Shown: positions 21,789 to 32,800 of the stretch, piece after piece | Position numbering within the stretch: position 1 is the first letter of the stretch | Layout: each line of letters begins with the position of its first letter | From: Hydrangea macrophylla | Lineage: Eukaryota; Streptophyta; Magnoliopsida; Cornales; Hydrangeaceae | Direction of reading: 5' to 3' | DNA: 64,000 nucleotides | Assembly (NCBI GenBank): GCA_033977485.1 | Contig: CM066988.1 | Coordinates: 29,554,501 to 29,618,500, forward strand | Translations under genes and position numbers: made by a program | Notes under the pieces: model-generated | What the model was told of the DNA's origin: nothing | The model's input: only the letters and a program-made list of their open reading frames with translations | The model's database searches: none

Positions 21789-22643
21789 CTACGGTTTCCT
21801 GGTTCCTTCCCAGGTTCTCTTGTTTCCTTGAAAGTTTTCCTGAGGTCTCCATCCTTGGGTATTTCTCGGTGGTCGATTATGGAAATTCCTCTGTTGAAAC
21901 CCTCGTGACGACTGAGGTCGATTTATCTGTGGTTGTTGTACTGGATTAGCATCCTTTTCTAATCCTGTAGCAAATCTAACAATTTCCTCATACGACTGGT
22001 TCAGATGACCAACCATCATATGTCTGAGGTGGGGGTTCAGTCCTTGGTGAAATCTCTTAACCTTCTTCTGCGAAGTGTCTATCATATGCTGAGCAAATCT
22101 GGATAGACGCTCGAACTGTGTTGTGTATTCCCGTACATTCCATCCTCCTTGGATCAAATTGAGAAAGTTCCTTTCCTGTTGATCTCTCTCATCTTCTGGA
22201 AAATACTTCTCCAAAAATCTGCCTTTGAATGTCTCCCACGACATAGTTCTAGCGGCGTTGATCCCAATAGTGGCTTGCTCAGCTTCCCACCAATCTGCGG
22301 CGGCATAAGTGAGCTGAAACGTAGCAAGGCGACGTTTCTCTTGTTCGCTGCATTCCAATGCTTCAAATATCAACTCCATCTCTCTTATCCATTGTTCTGC
22401 TTTCCATGGTTCTGTTAGTCCATCAAACTTTTCGGGACGTAACCCACGAAAATTTGCTAACAACTTATCTCCAGTCTGTCTTGGTGGCGGGGGTGCAAGA
22501 GGTCTCTGGTGGGTGGAGTGATTATATGTATCCCCCACATGCTCCATCCTCTGCATAAATGCTTCAAAAATTCCGGTTGGGTCCATTCCCTCTGGAATAG
22601 GTGCTCCATTACGCGCTTGGTGATTTCTCAAGGGTCCTACCAT
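21789..22643 (-). CDS. gag: Element B gag (capsid), ending at in-frame amber codon
   Basis: 284 residues. The retrotrans_gag core is plain: FRGLRPEKFDGLTEPWKAEQ, TYAAADWWEAEQ, FLEKYFPEDERDQQE and FHQGLNPHLRHMM. The start MVGPLRNHQARNG is the first ATG of this frame after a roughly 350-base gap from the acidic ORF. The frame ends TAG at 21791-21789 in the context CCG TAG CAG AGT and continues open in the same frame into the zinc knuckles, so the family's Gag-Pol is one frame. Either the amber is a point mutation (possibly CAG to TAG) or it is read through; TAG followed by CAR occurs at some plant viral readthrough sites, but the rest of that context is not matched. Confidence 0.93.
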   Translation of the reverse strand: MVGPLRNHQARNGAPIPEGMDPTGIFEAFMQRMEHVGDTYNHSTHQRPLAPPPPRQTGDKLLANFRGLRPEKFDGLTEPWKAEQWIREMELIFEALECSEQEKRRLATFQLTYAAADWWEAEQATIGINAARTMSWETFKGRFLEKYFPEDERDQQERNFLNLIQGGWNVREYTTQFERLSRFAQHMIDTSQKKVKRFHQGLNPHLRHMMVGHLNQSYEEIVRFATGLEKDANPVQQPQINRPQSSRGFQQRNFHNRPPRNTQGWRPQENFQGNKRTWEGTRKP

Positions 22644-22992
22644 GATGATAACGAGTATTGCCTACAAGAGACATATTGATCAGCTGAAAGTCTTCTCGTA
22701 GAAACGAACTCAAGATAGAACAAGAAACAGCAAAGCTAACAATTCTACTAAACAACGCAGTACAACGCAACATCCAAACAATAACAAAAGTACTGATCGT
22801 ATATATCAAAAGATGTACCGTATAGTACACACTAGTCAAACTGTGTACCATATGGGACAAGAGTTACAACAACTAAAGTCAGCTAATACTATACAAAGCT
22901 ATGGTCAATAGCTATCTCTCAAGCTCTCAAAAATCTGGTGGACAACATGTCCTAATATAAACTAACAAAATCTATATCCTGCAGATCCTGAC
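22644..22992 (-). other. Spacer between acidic ORF and gag of element B
   Basis: About 350 bases with no long frame on the sense strand. I see no clear regulatory structure. It could hold a splice acceptor or reinitiation region for gag, but nothing specific is visible. Confidence 0.4.
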
Positions 22993-23997
22993 TCAACGGT
23001 CGTCAGCATCTGATCCTGCTGGTGGTGCCTCGTCCTCTGGGTCTATATCCATCTCCTCGAGTGGATCATCCTCAACTGGTACGACAAGATCTCCGACTAC
23101 TACCCCTATATCCCAATCCTCTATCATCTCTGCATCATCGTCCTCCATCACGTCTGCTATCGCCTGGTTAGCGACATCAACAGCTACTGCAGCAAAACCG
23201 TCAGCTATGTCAAGAGCTCCTGCTATAGCTACCTCTCCCATAACAAAATCGGCTGGCTGTGCTATCATCTGAGTTATCCATCCTACTGCCATATCGGCCA
23301 TGGCTGCCATATGCATAATGGGTCCGGCTGGTATCTGAAGCACAACGGGTACCTCTGGCACAATTATCTCCTCGTCGGGCGCATCCTCATCTACTACAAC
23401 GTCTCCCTCAACATCCCCTGGGTCTGGTACTGGATCCTCTGGCTCAAACTCTGGCTCCTCGGGGTCATCCTCATCATCATCTGCATCGTCTGCATGCTCA
23501 TCGTCCACTGGGTCCTCGTCATCTATCGGCTCCTCCTCCCCATCTCCGTCCATGTCCTCATCGGGATGCTCATCCTCAGGCTCTAGATCCTCCTCATCCT
23601 CAATCGGCTCAGGCTCAGGCTCTGGGACGGGTACTGGTGATGGTGGTGCTGCTGGAGCTGATGCAACTACGGGCTCTGGTGGACCAGCTACAATAGCTCT
23701 CAACTCAATCTCATCCATCTCAGGCTTACTCAAAACTAGTCGTAACATCTCCTTGCAAATATCTTTGCCAACTCTCGCTAAGTGGTAAGCGTCCATACGC
23801 ATCTGTGTCGGGTGAGTACTCCCGGTCACATAAAGAGCTCTCCACATGTCCTCCTCCAAATGTCGACTAGCTATCTGGCACACACGCTCACGATAAAACT
23901 CCGGGTCAGCTGGCTCCACAGTATCTCCATGGATAATATGTCCTCCATAAGCATCAGTCACAAACTGGTGAAACTCTGGATCCATGCTATCCTGCAA
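22993..23997 (-). CDS. Acidic upstream ORF of element B, function unknown
   Basis: 334 residues in the sense direction, between primer site and gag; the likely start is Met1 or Met5 (MDPEFHQFVTDAYG). The N-terminal 110 residues look folded (YRERVCQIASRHLEEDMW, YHLARVGKDICKEMLRLVL). A Pro/Glu/Asp-rich middle follows (repeated EPEPEP and DDEDDPEEPEFEPEDP), then an Ala/Met-rich stretch (MHMAAMADMAVGWIT) and an acidic tail. I recognise no domain. It is not a Gag, as the capsid core is in the next ORF. Extra ORFs are known in some Tat and Athila elements, but I do not know of one before gag in Tekay-type chromoviruses. The frame is intact, which suggests recent function. Confidence 0.8.
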   Translation of the reverse strand: MQDSMDPEFHQFVTDAYGGHIIHGDTVEPADPEFYRERVCQIASRHLEEDMWRALYVTGSTHPTQMRMDAYHLARVGKDICKEMLRLVLSKPEMDEIELRAIVAGPPEPVVASAPAAPPSPVPVPEPEPEPIEDEEDLEPEDEHPDEDMDGDGEEEPIDDEDPVDDEHADDADDDEDDPEEPEFEPEDPVPDPGDVEGDVVVDEDAPDEEIIVPEVPVVLQIPAGPIMHMAAMADMAVGWITQMIAQPADFVMGEVAIAGALDIADGFAAVAVDVANQAIADVMEDDDAEMIEDWDIGVVVGDLVVPVEDDPLEEMDIDPEDEAPPAGSDADDR

Positions 23998-24135
23998 AGG
24001 AAACTATCTATCGTCAGGAAGACGAACTTATCTTATACTCATATCTCATCTCAAAGAATCTTAACAACACTAGGACCAGATGGTGTGGAAATACTTAGTG
24101 AACAAAAGTATCACAACCTAAAGTACCGAACTCAA

Positions 24136-24147
24136 GCTCTGATACCA
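24136..24147 (-). other. Primer-binding site of element B (tRNA-iMet)
   Basis: On the minus strand TGGTATCAGAGC, complementary to the 3' end of plant initiator Met tRNA, lies seven bases after the 5' LTR end (24155). Confidence 0.95.
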
Positions 24148-24154
24148 AAAACCC

Positions 24155-26363
24155 TGTCACGCCCCGGAGCAGCATAAATAGAGAAAAATAAATTTCCTTT
24201 ATGGGTCCATAAGGAATGACAGGTGAAAGTCACTAATAATCCACACCACGCAGTACTAGTCCAAAAGAACAGCAACTGTAAACAACTGAGAATAACACAC
24301 AGTGCTAACTATTACAAAAATATCAGAGTGTGGTCCACAGGATCACAACAGGTCTGGAGACAACAAATGCCCAAGTACCCGTTAACTAAAGGTTTAACAG
24401 AACAACCGAAATGTAATCTAACTATAACATCTTCAGTCTTCAACTGGCATAAGGATAATCCTCCCTGGCGTAACCATCATCGGTGGGGCCTTCCTCTGGA
24501 TAATAATCATCAGTGTACTGGTCATTACCTGCAGAATAAGGGACAGTATATTCTGGACGGGGAAAGTCCAGGCAATAAAAGGCCGTCAGCTTACTGAGAG
24601 CTGAGTGAGCAAAAACTAACGAGGTACCAGTTATCTGAAGTAAACACAAGATGATGGAAACACGGTTTAACATCTTATAATAAAAATAACATTATCTTGT
24701 TCCTTTATCCATTCTGGTAAACCGACCCTTATCGTCTTGTTACTCAAATACCTAACTCAACATACTCAGATGTCGTGAACAGACTCAATCGTTTAACTCT
24801 AGGGATACACCCTTATTCTTTCCATCGCTTTTAAGAGCAATATATCCTGCTCACCGCATGTCATGGACTCCACGTCAGTCTGTCCCCAGCTTTTAAGAAC
24901 AATGGTCCTGTTCACCGCATTTCAGGGATATAACGTTTCGAACAAGGCATATCAATCTATTGCCACGACTCAACGTCATCTACTAGTGATCCCAGCTCAC
25001 CGCTTTTAAGAACAATGGTCCTGTTCACCGCTTTTAAGAGCTATCAAAGATCATCCAGTCTATCTTAAGACTTCTTGGTCCAGCTCATCGCTTTTAAGAA
25101 CCATGTATCCGGTTCACCGCATTTCAGAGCATATCATGACCAATCGTCCATCCACGTACCATTCCCAGAACTTACCAAACCTACTTACATTCCACTCTAC
25201 ATCGACACATGACAATTCCCAATGTGGCCTGACTACTCGGATTAAAAGAAAACGGATATCAAACTCATATCAGCATCAACGCGTCACCCATGTCTTCATA
25301 TTCTTTTTATTCATCCATTAACCATAAATCTTTGGTGTCACATTACCCCTGCCTAACCCATAGTCGCATAATAACATCCCAAATCAGAAATCGAACAACT
25401 AAAACCTCTTATATAATAAACAGGCAAAGGAAACCATATTCTGATCATGCCAATCGATTGGGATAGTGATCCAATCGATTGGGTCAAAAGTTATATCAAT
25501 CGATTGAGAAACATGGCAATCGATTGGAATGTCAATCGATTGGAATCCTATCCAATCGATTGGGATACGACTGATGTCAATCGATTGAGATTATGTCAAT
25601 CGATTGGTACTACGTCTTCTCCAGCAGATTGTAAAAACAGCATATATAAACGTAAACTACAAGCATTTAACCCATCTAAGCTTCATGATAACTTGCATAA
25701 ACATCACATAAAGGGACCAAGTGAGTTATAAACTCACCTAGGGTGCGTTTGGATGGGTGTGGGCTTGAAATCTCCAAGCTCTCTCTCTTTCTCCTCTTCT
25801 CTGTCTCTGTCTTCCCTCTCTGTCTTCTTCTTTCTTCTTTCTTCTCCTTTCTGCTTCTTCTTCTTATTCCTCCCAGCTGCCAAAGCAGTGTGTGTGTGTA
25901 TATATGTGTAGATATAGATATATGTATGTATATATGTATATCTCTCAAGAGGTATGTCTCTCTCTCTCTCAATGGTCTGAAAAACAGCCCCAAGGCCAAT
26001 AAATGAAACATATATATAGAGATATGGGAGTGCCACACGTTTAAACCTCAAGAAAAGAAGAAAACATTTCTCAGCTTATGTCAATCGATTGGGACACAAG
26101 TCAATCGATTGACAACAGATATTTATAGTCAATCGATTGGAATGATGTCAATCGATTGGGATGTTGACACGTAATCAATTTTAGTCGGTCTGATGGCAAT
26201 CGATTGGGAACATGTCAATCGATTGGTATTCAAAAAGTGTCAATCGATTGGGAATATGTCAATCGATTGGTATCCAAATCTCACCAAAGGAAAGGTTAAG
26301 GTTATACAAGTATAGAAATGAAATACCAGGTTTTATTAATATACCAAAATACAGGGTATTACA
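24155..26363 (-). repeat. Element B 5' LTR
   Basis: 2209 bp, same length as and apparently identical to 15862-18070 at an offset of 8293. It contains the same hairpin array (24823-25118) and palindrome clusters (25450-25607 and 26082-26270). Confidence 0.95.
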
Positions 26364-26414
26364 TATACAAAAATTTGTGTGAGTGTTATACACTACAAAA
26401 CTTCTATGTGGTAA

Positions 26415-26593
26415 AAAAAAAAAAAAAAAAAGGAACATGTGTGTGCAGTTTGTGTGTGTCGTGGGTGAGTAGTGTCTTTAGTATGTGTGTGTGTGTGTAT
26501 TAGTTAGTTAGGTATTACATAATATCATATATACATATATCTATAATATAATAATAGGGTTAGGTTACCCCCCCCCCCTTTTACACAGCCGCA

Positions 26594-26630
<37 letters not shown>

Positions 26631-26640
26631 AAAGAAGAAG
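26415..26640. repeat. Simple repeats in element A 5' LTR
   Basis: A run of about 17 A (26415 on), (GT)n near 26487, C8-9 near 26570 and (GA)n at 26597-26627. The right LTR has the same order at 33522-33770 with different lengths, for example a longer (GA)n at 33713-33758 and an expanded GT tract. Confidence 0.85.
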
Positions 26641-28583
26641 AAGAAAAGGGAAGAAAAAAAAAGAGAAGGGTCTAGGATTCGTGGGAACGTGGGGAATCGC
26701 GGAGCATTCTTGGTTGTCGATTTTTGATCAACGAGGTGAGTTAAATTTTGTGTATCCAAGTATATATATACGTATATATATGTATACGGGAGAAAATTAA
26801 ATTAGTACATGTTTAATTTAATTGTTAGGGCTAAATCTTTGTAATGGGTACACGTTATTGTTAAAGTAATCTAGATATTTCTTTCCCCTTCGTGTGACTT
26901 TCTGATTATGACATTAGGGTATTCGAAAGGGTTAGGTGAATAGTTAGTTTGATAAAACCATATGTGAAATATTCATGGTAATTAAGAAATATATGTGAAA
27001 TTCGTTTTTTGTAATTCACACAGTTGCAGAAACTTTAGAAAATTATTAGAACAACGTGGCTTTAAATTTGAATATTCTATCCGCTAGACTTATGTAAAAC
27101 GTGATTCTACACACTTTTCGTGCTTTAAGCTTTTCCTGATTCTACACCGTTTGGGCAAAAATTGAAGATTTCAGTAGCAGTTTTTAGTATATTAAAGTGT
27201 ACAAAATTGGGGAAATATGATTCGTTGTATTTTTTTTATTTGCTCGTATGACTTAAAGAAAATTTCTTGGAGATACATGAATTATCATATAATGTTGAGC
27301 TATGAAAAAAAATGGGTGATAGTCATTAACGTTGACAAATTCTGGGGGTCCCAGCTGAGCTCCGCAGTCGTGGATTCCTGTCCGATGAAATTTTATAATT
27401 TCGAGAATACAAAAATGGTTTCAAATTCCTTAGTGTTCACCACTCCTAGTTGTGATATTTTTTGTAGCTCGACTTGCTGAGTGTACCTTTTTGCCAGTGG
27501 CTTCGTGAACAAGCTAGCCTAAGCCTTATGCCCGGCTTATTTGTTAGACGTCTAGGCATATTGACCGATTTTTCGTTGTGTATACCTGGTTTGGTTGATA
27601 GCCCAACTAAACTGGCACCGGAGTGGATGTTGGTAGTATGTTCGGGCACACATGGTATATATGTGTGGGTGTACCATGGAGGGTAGCCAAGTGGTGAACC
27701 TAGGAAATTGAATAATGAATCGTTTATTTAAGTAAGAGGATTACTGTATACAAAATTCCCGATGAGTTAATAGATCTAAAATGTGATTTCCTCGACTTCT
27801 GTTCTTTTCTTATATATTTATCTTGGGACGTGTAGTGAGTAAATTATGATGTTAATTCTTGTGGTATTTTGTTATTATAAATCTTTGTCATTACAGGATG
27901 GTGGGTCCACTAACATTATGCAGGTATTGACTCACCATGTGACGGAAGGTAAGTATTATTTTATTTTAATTCGGGTGAGAGCTGCATGGCCACCACATTG
28001 AGGGAAACTACCGCTCGTCCCGATATGTGAAGTGGAACTACTCCCTTACCCGAGTTAATGCTGTGAGTGGTAGTTAAAGTGTCAATATGTGATCCCGAAG
28101 CTGTGTGTGTGGTTTAACTCATACCAGTCATGTGACTGCCCCGTTGAGTTTTTTTCTCGCGGGTGCATTCTTGTTGGAGCGTAGCTAATCATAATTTGCA
28201 GGGCTAGTAGGGAGTTCGGGGCACCTGGCAGCAGGAGGCGTGTGGAGTCTTGTGATGTGTCTATTTATTCGTTTATATTTCACTTTAGAGAGTTTAGTAA
28301 TAAGATTCTTGCATTGTGGGCCATATGACAATTTAAGATATTATTTTAGTGAAATGTTCTTTTTAGATATTTAATATGTTTTGGAGTTGGATTTTAATCT
28401 TGGTTTGACTTTTATGGTTGGATGTTGATCGTTGATATAGCTCATATGAGTAATGATTTATTCAGTACAGACTGTATGATGTTTTTATATTGCAAGCACC
28501 TTTGATGATTGGACAGCTAGATATTGGTTGAGGGTTCTCCCTTGATTATTAATTGGTTGTCTAAAAATTGGGGTGTGACAGTT

Positions 28584-28595
28584 TGGTATCAGAGC
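28584..28595 (+). other. Primer-binding site of element A (tRNA-iMet)
   Basis: TGGTATCAGAGC three bases after the 5' LTR end at 28580. Confidence 0.95.
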
Positions 28596-28717
28596 ACATG
28601 GTTGCCCTAGACTAGAGAGTGTCTAGGTGATCTTCGAAATGTGGTGAATGGGTTGTTAATTACAATGAACGAGTTTTTTTCGGATATTTATGTATGTGTG
28701 GTTATCTTATGAAGGTT

Positions 28718-29884
28718 ATGGCTGGAGGCTACAATACCCATCATAGAGCTCAGGCTGGAGCTGGTGCGAGTTCTGGAGGAGCTGGGGCAGGAAATCCCAA
28801 CTTAGTTCAGGTTGACGTGGGGGCTATGATGAACCAGATTCTCTAAGCTGTGCAGAATAATCAGCAGGGAAACCAGGGTGACTTGTTTGCTAGAAGGAAC
28901 AAGGATTTTGTTTCTATTGGAGGCCGAACATTCGATGGGGAAAAGGGTCCATTAGCGGAAAAGGGTCCGTTAGCAGAAAATGCTTGGATACGAAAGTGTG
29001 AGTTCGTGTTCGAGAGGATGCAGGTCACAAAGGTGCAGAAATAGGAGTTGGCATCTCAACAGCTTGAGTGTGAAGGTTTGCTTTGGTGGGAATCATTGAG
29101 GGCTACTTATGATGTGGCGGAGATGACGTGGGAAGAGTTCAAAGTTTTATTTGAGGAGAATTTCATTCCCAGTGCAGTGAAGTCACAATTGGCTAGGAAA
29201 TTCCAAGACCTCACTCAGGGTACTATGACTGTGTGGGAGTATGTGAAGAAGTTCAATGAGCTATCTCAGTATGCTCCTCATCTGATTGATACGGAGAAGA
29301 AAAAGAACGAGAAATTTATTGATGGATTGGGACATCATTTGTCCAAGGCAGTGCTATCTACAGAGAGTGAGCCTTTCAACAAAGTGGTGGATTTGGCTTT
29401 GAAGTTCGAGCGGAAGGAGCAGAAATTTCAGGCTGAGAGGTCAGTAAGGGCAAAGACTAATGAGAATTCTAAAGACACTCGGCCTCAAACTCAACAAAAA
29501 GATACAAGATGGAGTGGGAACATATTTAAGCCTTATGATCAGGGGTGGAGAGGGCAGGAGTATCAAAGACAAGGATATGGCGATCAATGGTTCCCAAGAA
29601 ATCAAGGGAACTTTAGGCAGCAGAACCAGCAGTGGAATGGTCAGGGTGGTCAGCATAATCAGGGCTTACAAGGTCAACGTCAGCAGGCCCTACAGCCGCA
29701 GATTGGTTTCCGTCCACTAGTGCCTCAGATTGGAGCACCACCGGTAAGGGGAGAGATGGTTGTAGCTCCTAAAGGGTGTTTTAATTGTCAATAACCTAGG
29801 CATATTGCTAGGGAATGTCCCTACCCTCCTAGGAATAATCAGGCTGAGAGAGCAGGTCAGGCAGCTCCAGCTAGGGCATTTGCA
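28718..29884 (+). pseudogene. gag: Element A gag remnant
   Basis: Starts ATG GCT GGA GGC at 28718 with a Gly/Ala-rich N-terminus. The core capsid region is clear: LLWWESLRATYDVAEMTWEE, QLARKFQDLTQGTMTVWEY and APHLIDTEKKKNEKFIDGL. A Gln/Gly-rich linker and a single zinc knuckle (CFNCQ, then HIAREC) follow. Three in-frame stops interrupt it: TAA 28844-28846, TAG 29042-29044, and TAA 29792-29794 inside the knuckle. The frame is otherwise continuous into protease at 29885, as in the single-frame layout of element B. Confidence 0.9.
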
Positions 29885-32800
29885 GTGATGCCAGGCAATG
29901 AGAATGTGCAAGGTAGCCTCAAACTTTTTCATTCCAATGTTTATGTTTTGTTTGATTCGGGTGCATCCTACTCTTTTATTTCTCATCAGTTTGTTTTGAG
30001 AGAGAGTATTCCTGTTATGCCTTTCCTTGTTCCTGTGAGTGTAGGAACACCACTAGGGGGTTCAGTTACTCTATATGAGTATTGTAAAGACTTTGTGATA
30101 GACTTTGGGGATAGGACTTTTCTCTTTAATTTGATTGTATTGGGTTTCAAGGGGTTTTCCATTATTTTGGGAATGGATTGGCTTAGGGCGAACCATGTTG
30201 TCCTCGATTGTGCTAAGAGGACCATTCATATAGATACCCCAGGATTACCTCGTTTCTCTCATACGTATTCAGATAGTGGAGAATTGGTTATGTCTAGTTT
30301 CCTATATTTGGTGGAGATACCGAAGAAGGATATTAGTGATGTGGAAGTAGTATGCGACTTTGAGGATGTTTTTCAGGAGATCCCTGGACTGCCACCTAAG
30401 AGACAGCTGGAATTTTGGATTAATCTTGTACCGGGATCTGTACCAATTTCTAAGGTAGCATATCGTATGGCACCCAAGGAGTTGGGAGAGATAAAGAAGC
30501 AATTAGATGAGATGCTTCAGAAAGGGTGCGTTAATTATTTCTTTCTGGTAGATTCATTTTCTTCTTAGTTGATCTTTATTTCTAGTAGTGTAATTCTTTT
30601 GAGGTGTGTATGAATCAGGTTCATACATCCTAGTAACTCACCATGCGGAGCTCCGGTGATATTTGTATCCAAGAAGGACGGTAGTCTTAGTATGTGTATA
30701 GATTACAGGGAGTTGAATAAGGTGACGATCAAGAACAAGTATCCTTTGCCCAGGATTGACGACCTTCTTGACCAATTGAAGGGAGCGGCGGTCTTTTCAC
30801 AGCTTGATTTGAGGACCGGGTATCACCATATGGGAGTGGTGGAAGAGAGCATTCCCCGTACAGCTTTTCGTACTCGGTATGGGTTGTATGAATTTCCAGT
30901 GATGCCATTTGGTTTGACCAACGCTCTAGTATTCTTTATGGATTTGATGAATAGGGTGTTCAGGCCGTATTTGGACCATTTTGTCATTGTCTTCATAGAT
31001 GACATTTTGGTTTATTCACAGACTCAGGAGGAGCATAGAGAACATTTGAAAGTGGTGTTGTAGATACTTCGAGAGCATCAGTTGTATGCCAAGTTTAGTA
31101 AGTGTCATTTTTGGGAGACCACAATGAGATTTCTAGGTCATATTATATCAGCTGAGGGAATATCAGTAGATCCTAAAAAAGTTACAGTAGTGCAAGACTG
31201 GGCTCAACCTTCTAATCCGACAAAGATAAGGAGTTTCTTGGGACTAACAGGTTATTACAGGAGGTTTATTGAGAAGTTTTCTCTCATAGAAGCTCCAATG
31301 ACAAAGTTGACTCGTAAAAATGTGAAGTTTGTGTGGACAGATGAGTGTGAGCAAGCATTTCAGGAGTTGAAGCAGTAGTTGACCACCGTGCCAGTGTTGA
31401 CTATCCTGATGGAAGGAGGGAAGCTTGTAGTGTTCACAGATGCTAGTGGGACTGGTTTGGGTTATGTCTTGATGCAAGAAGGGAAGGTTGTTTTGTATAC
31501 TTCTAGACAGTTGAGGCCACATGAGAGGAGGTATCCCACTCATGACTTAGAGTTGGCAGCTATTGTGTTTGCCTTGAAAGTGTGGAGACACTATTTGTTT
31601 GGGGAGAGATTTAAGTTGTATACCGATCATAAGAGTCTCAAGTACTTGTTTTCATAGAAGGAACTGAATATGAGACAATAGAGATGGGTTGAGTTCATCA
31701 GTAGCTACGACTTTGAGATTTTTTACCATTCGGGTTAGGTAAATGTAGTGGCTGATGCACTGAGTTGGAAACACAATGTGATGCTTCTTTGATGGTTAAG
31801 GAGTGGAAGTCCCTTGAAATGTTAGCATCTCATGATATTCAGCCAGAGTATGAAGGTGAAAAAGCATATATTGGGAGTTTGGTTGTCCAACCAACTTTGA
31901 TAGGGAAGGTTTGGCAGATACAGAGGTCAGATAAAATTCTAGTTAACTGTCTCAATGACTTGGTTGTGGATTTGCTTGATGAGTGTCTGACGGATTGGTC
32001 CATGGATACAGAAGGAAGTTTATGTTTTCAAGGAAGACTCTGTGTATCAGAAAGTGAAGAGTTGAAGAGAAAAATCCTTGATGAGGCACATCGGTCTCGA
32101 TACACTATACATCCTGGCGGGACTAACATGTATCATGACCTGAAATGAACCTTTTGGTGGGAAGGTATGAAGAGAGATGTTGGAGAATATGTTTCTAAGT
32201 GTATGGTGTGTCAGCATGTTAAGGTAGAACATCAGAGACCGTCTGGCTTGTTGAAACCCTTAGAAATACCTGTGTGGAAATGGGAGTGTATCTCTATGGG
32301 TGTTGTGGATTGTTTGCTGAGATCCAAGAAGGGAAATGAGTCAATTTGGGTGATTGTGGATAGGCTAACTAAGTCGGCGCACTTTATTCCAGTGAGTGTG
32401 CATAGGACGGCAGACAAGTTGGCACAATTGTATATTCGAGAGATAGTACGTTTGCATGGGACTCCGGTCTCGATAGTGTGAGATCGGGATTCATTGTTTG
32501 TGGTAGAGTTTTGGGAGAGTTTTCAAAGGGCAATGGGGACCCAGTGAGACCTTAGTACTGCTTATCACCCTCAGACCAATGGGCAGACTGAGAGAGTTAA
32601 TCAGATCCTTGAGGATATGTTGAGAGCTTGTGTTCTCGATCTCGGTGGTAGTTGGGAAGAACACTTGTCATTGGTGGAGTTTGCTTACAATAACAGTTAC
32701 CATTGTAGCATAGGAATGGCTCCTTTCGAAGCGTTGTATGGGAGGCCATGTAGACCTCTAGTGTGTTGGGCAGAAGTAGGGGATGTACCTATTTTGGATC

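Larger units (their letters stand above)
15862..26363 (-). mobile_element. Element B: young Tekay/Del-type chromovirus with extra upstream ORF
   Basis: A 10,502-bp minus-strand element flanked by TATAC (15857-15861 and 26364-26368). Both LTRs are 2209 bp (5' LTR 24155-26363, 3' LTR 15862-18070) and I found no difference between them by eye, including identical incidental reading frames; insertion was therefore very recent. In sense order: 5' LTR, iMet primer site, acidic ORF (23997-22993), gag (22643-21789), pol (21788-18123), stem-loop, polypurine tract, 3' LTR. The only visible coding lesion is an amber codon between gag and pol. Confidence 0.97.
15771..28580 (+). repeat. Element A 5' LTR, interrupted by element B
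   Basis: The first 91 bases (15771-15861) and 26364-28580 together match the right LTR at 33387-35683. The join is exact: the right copy reads GTTAGTATACAAAAA where B sits between TATAC duplications. It contains simple repeats shared with the other LTR: an A run near 26415-26431, (GT)n near 26487, a C run near 26570 and (GA)n near 26597. Confidence 0.95.

Noticed and set aside
23311..23788. Plus-strand hydrophobic and Ser-rich frames opposite the acidic ORF
   Set aside because: They mirror the GAG/GAC-rich codons of the minus-strand ORF and have no independent support.
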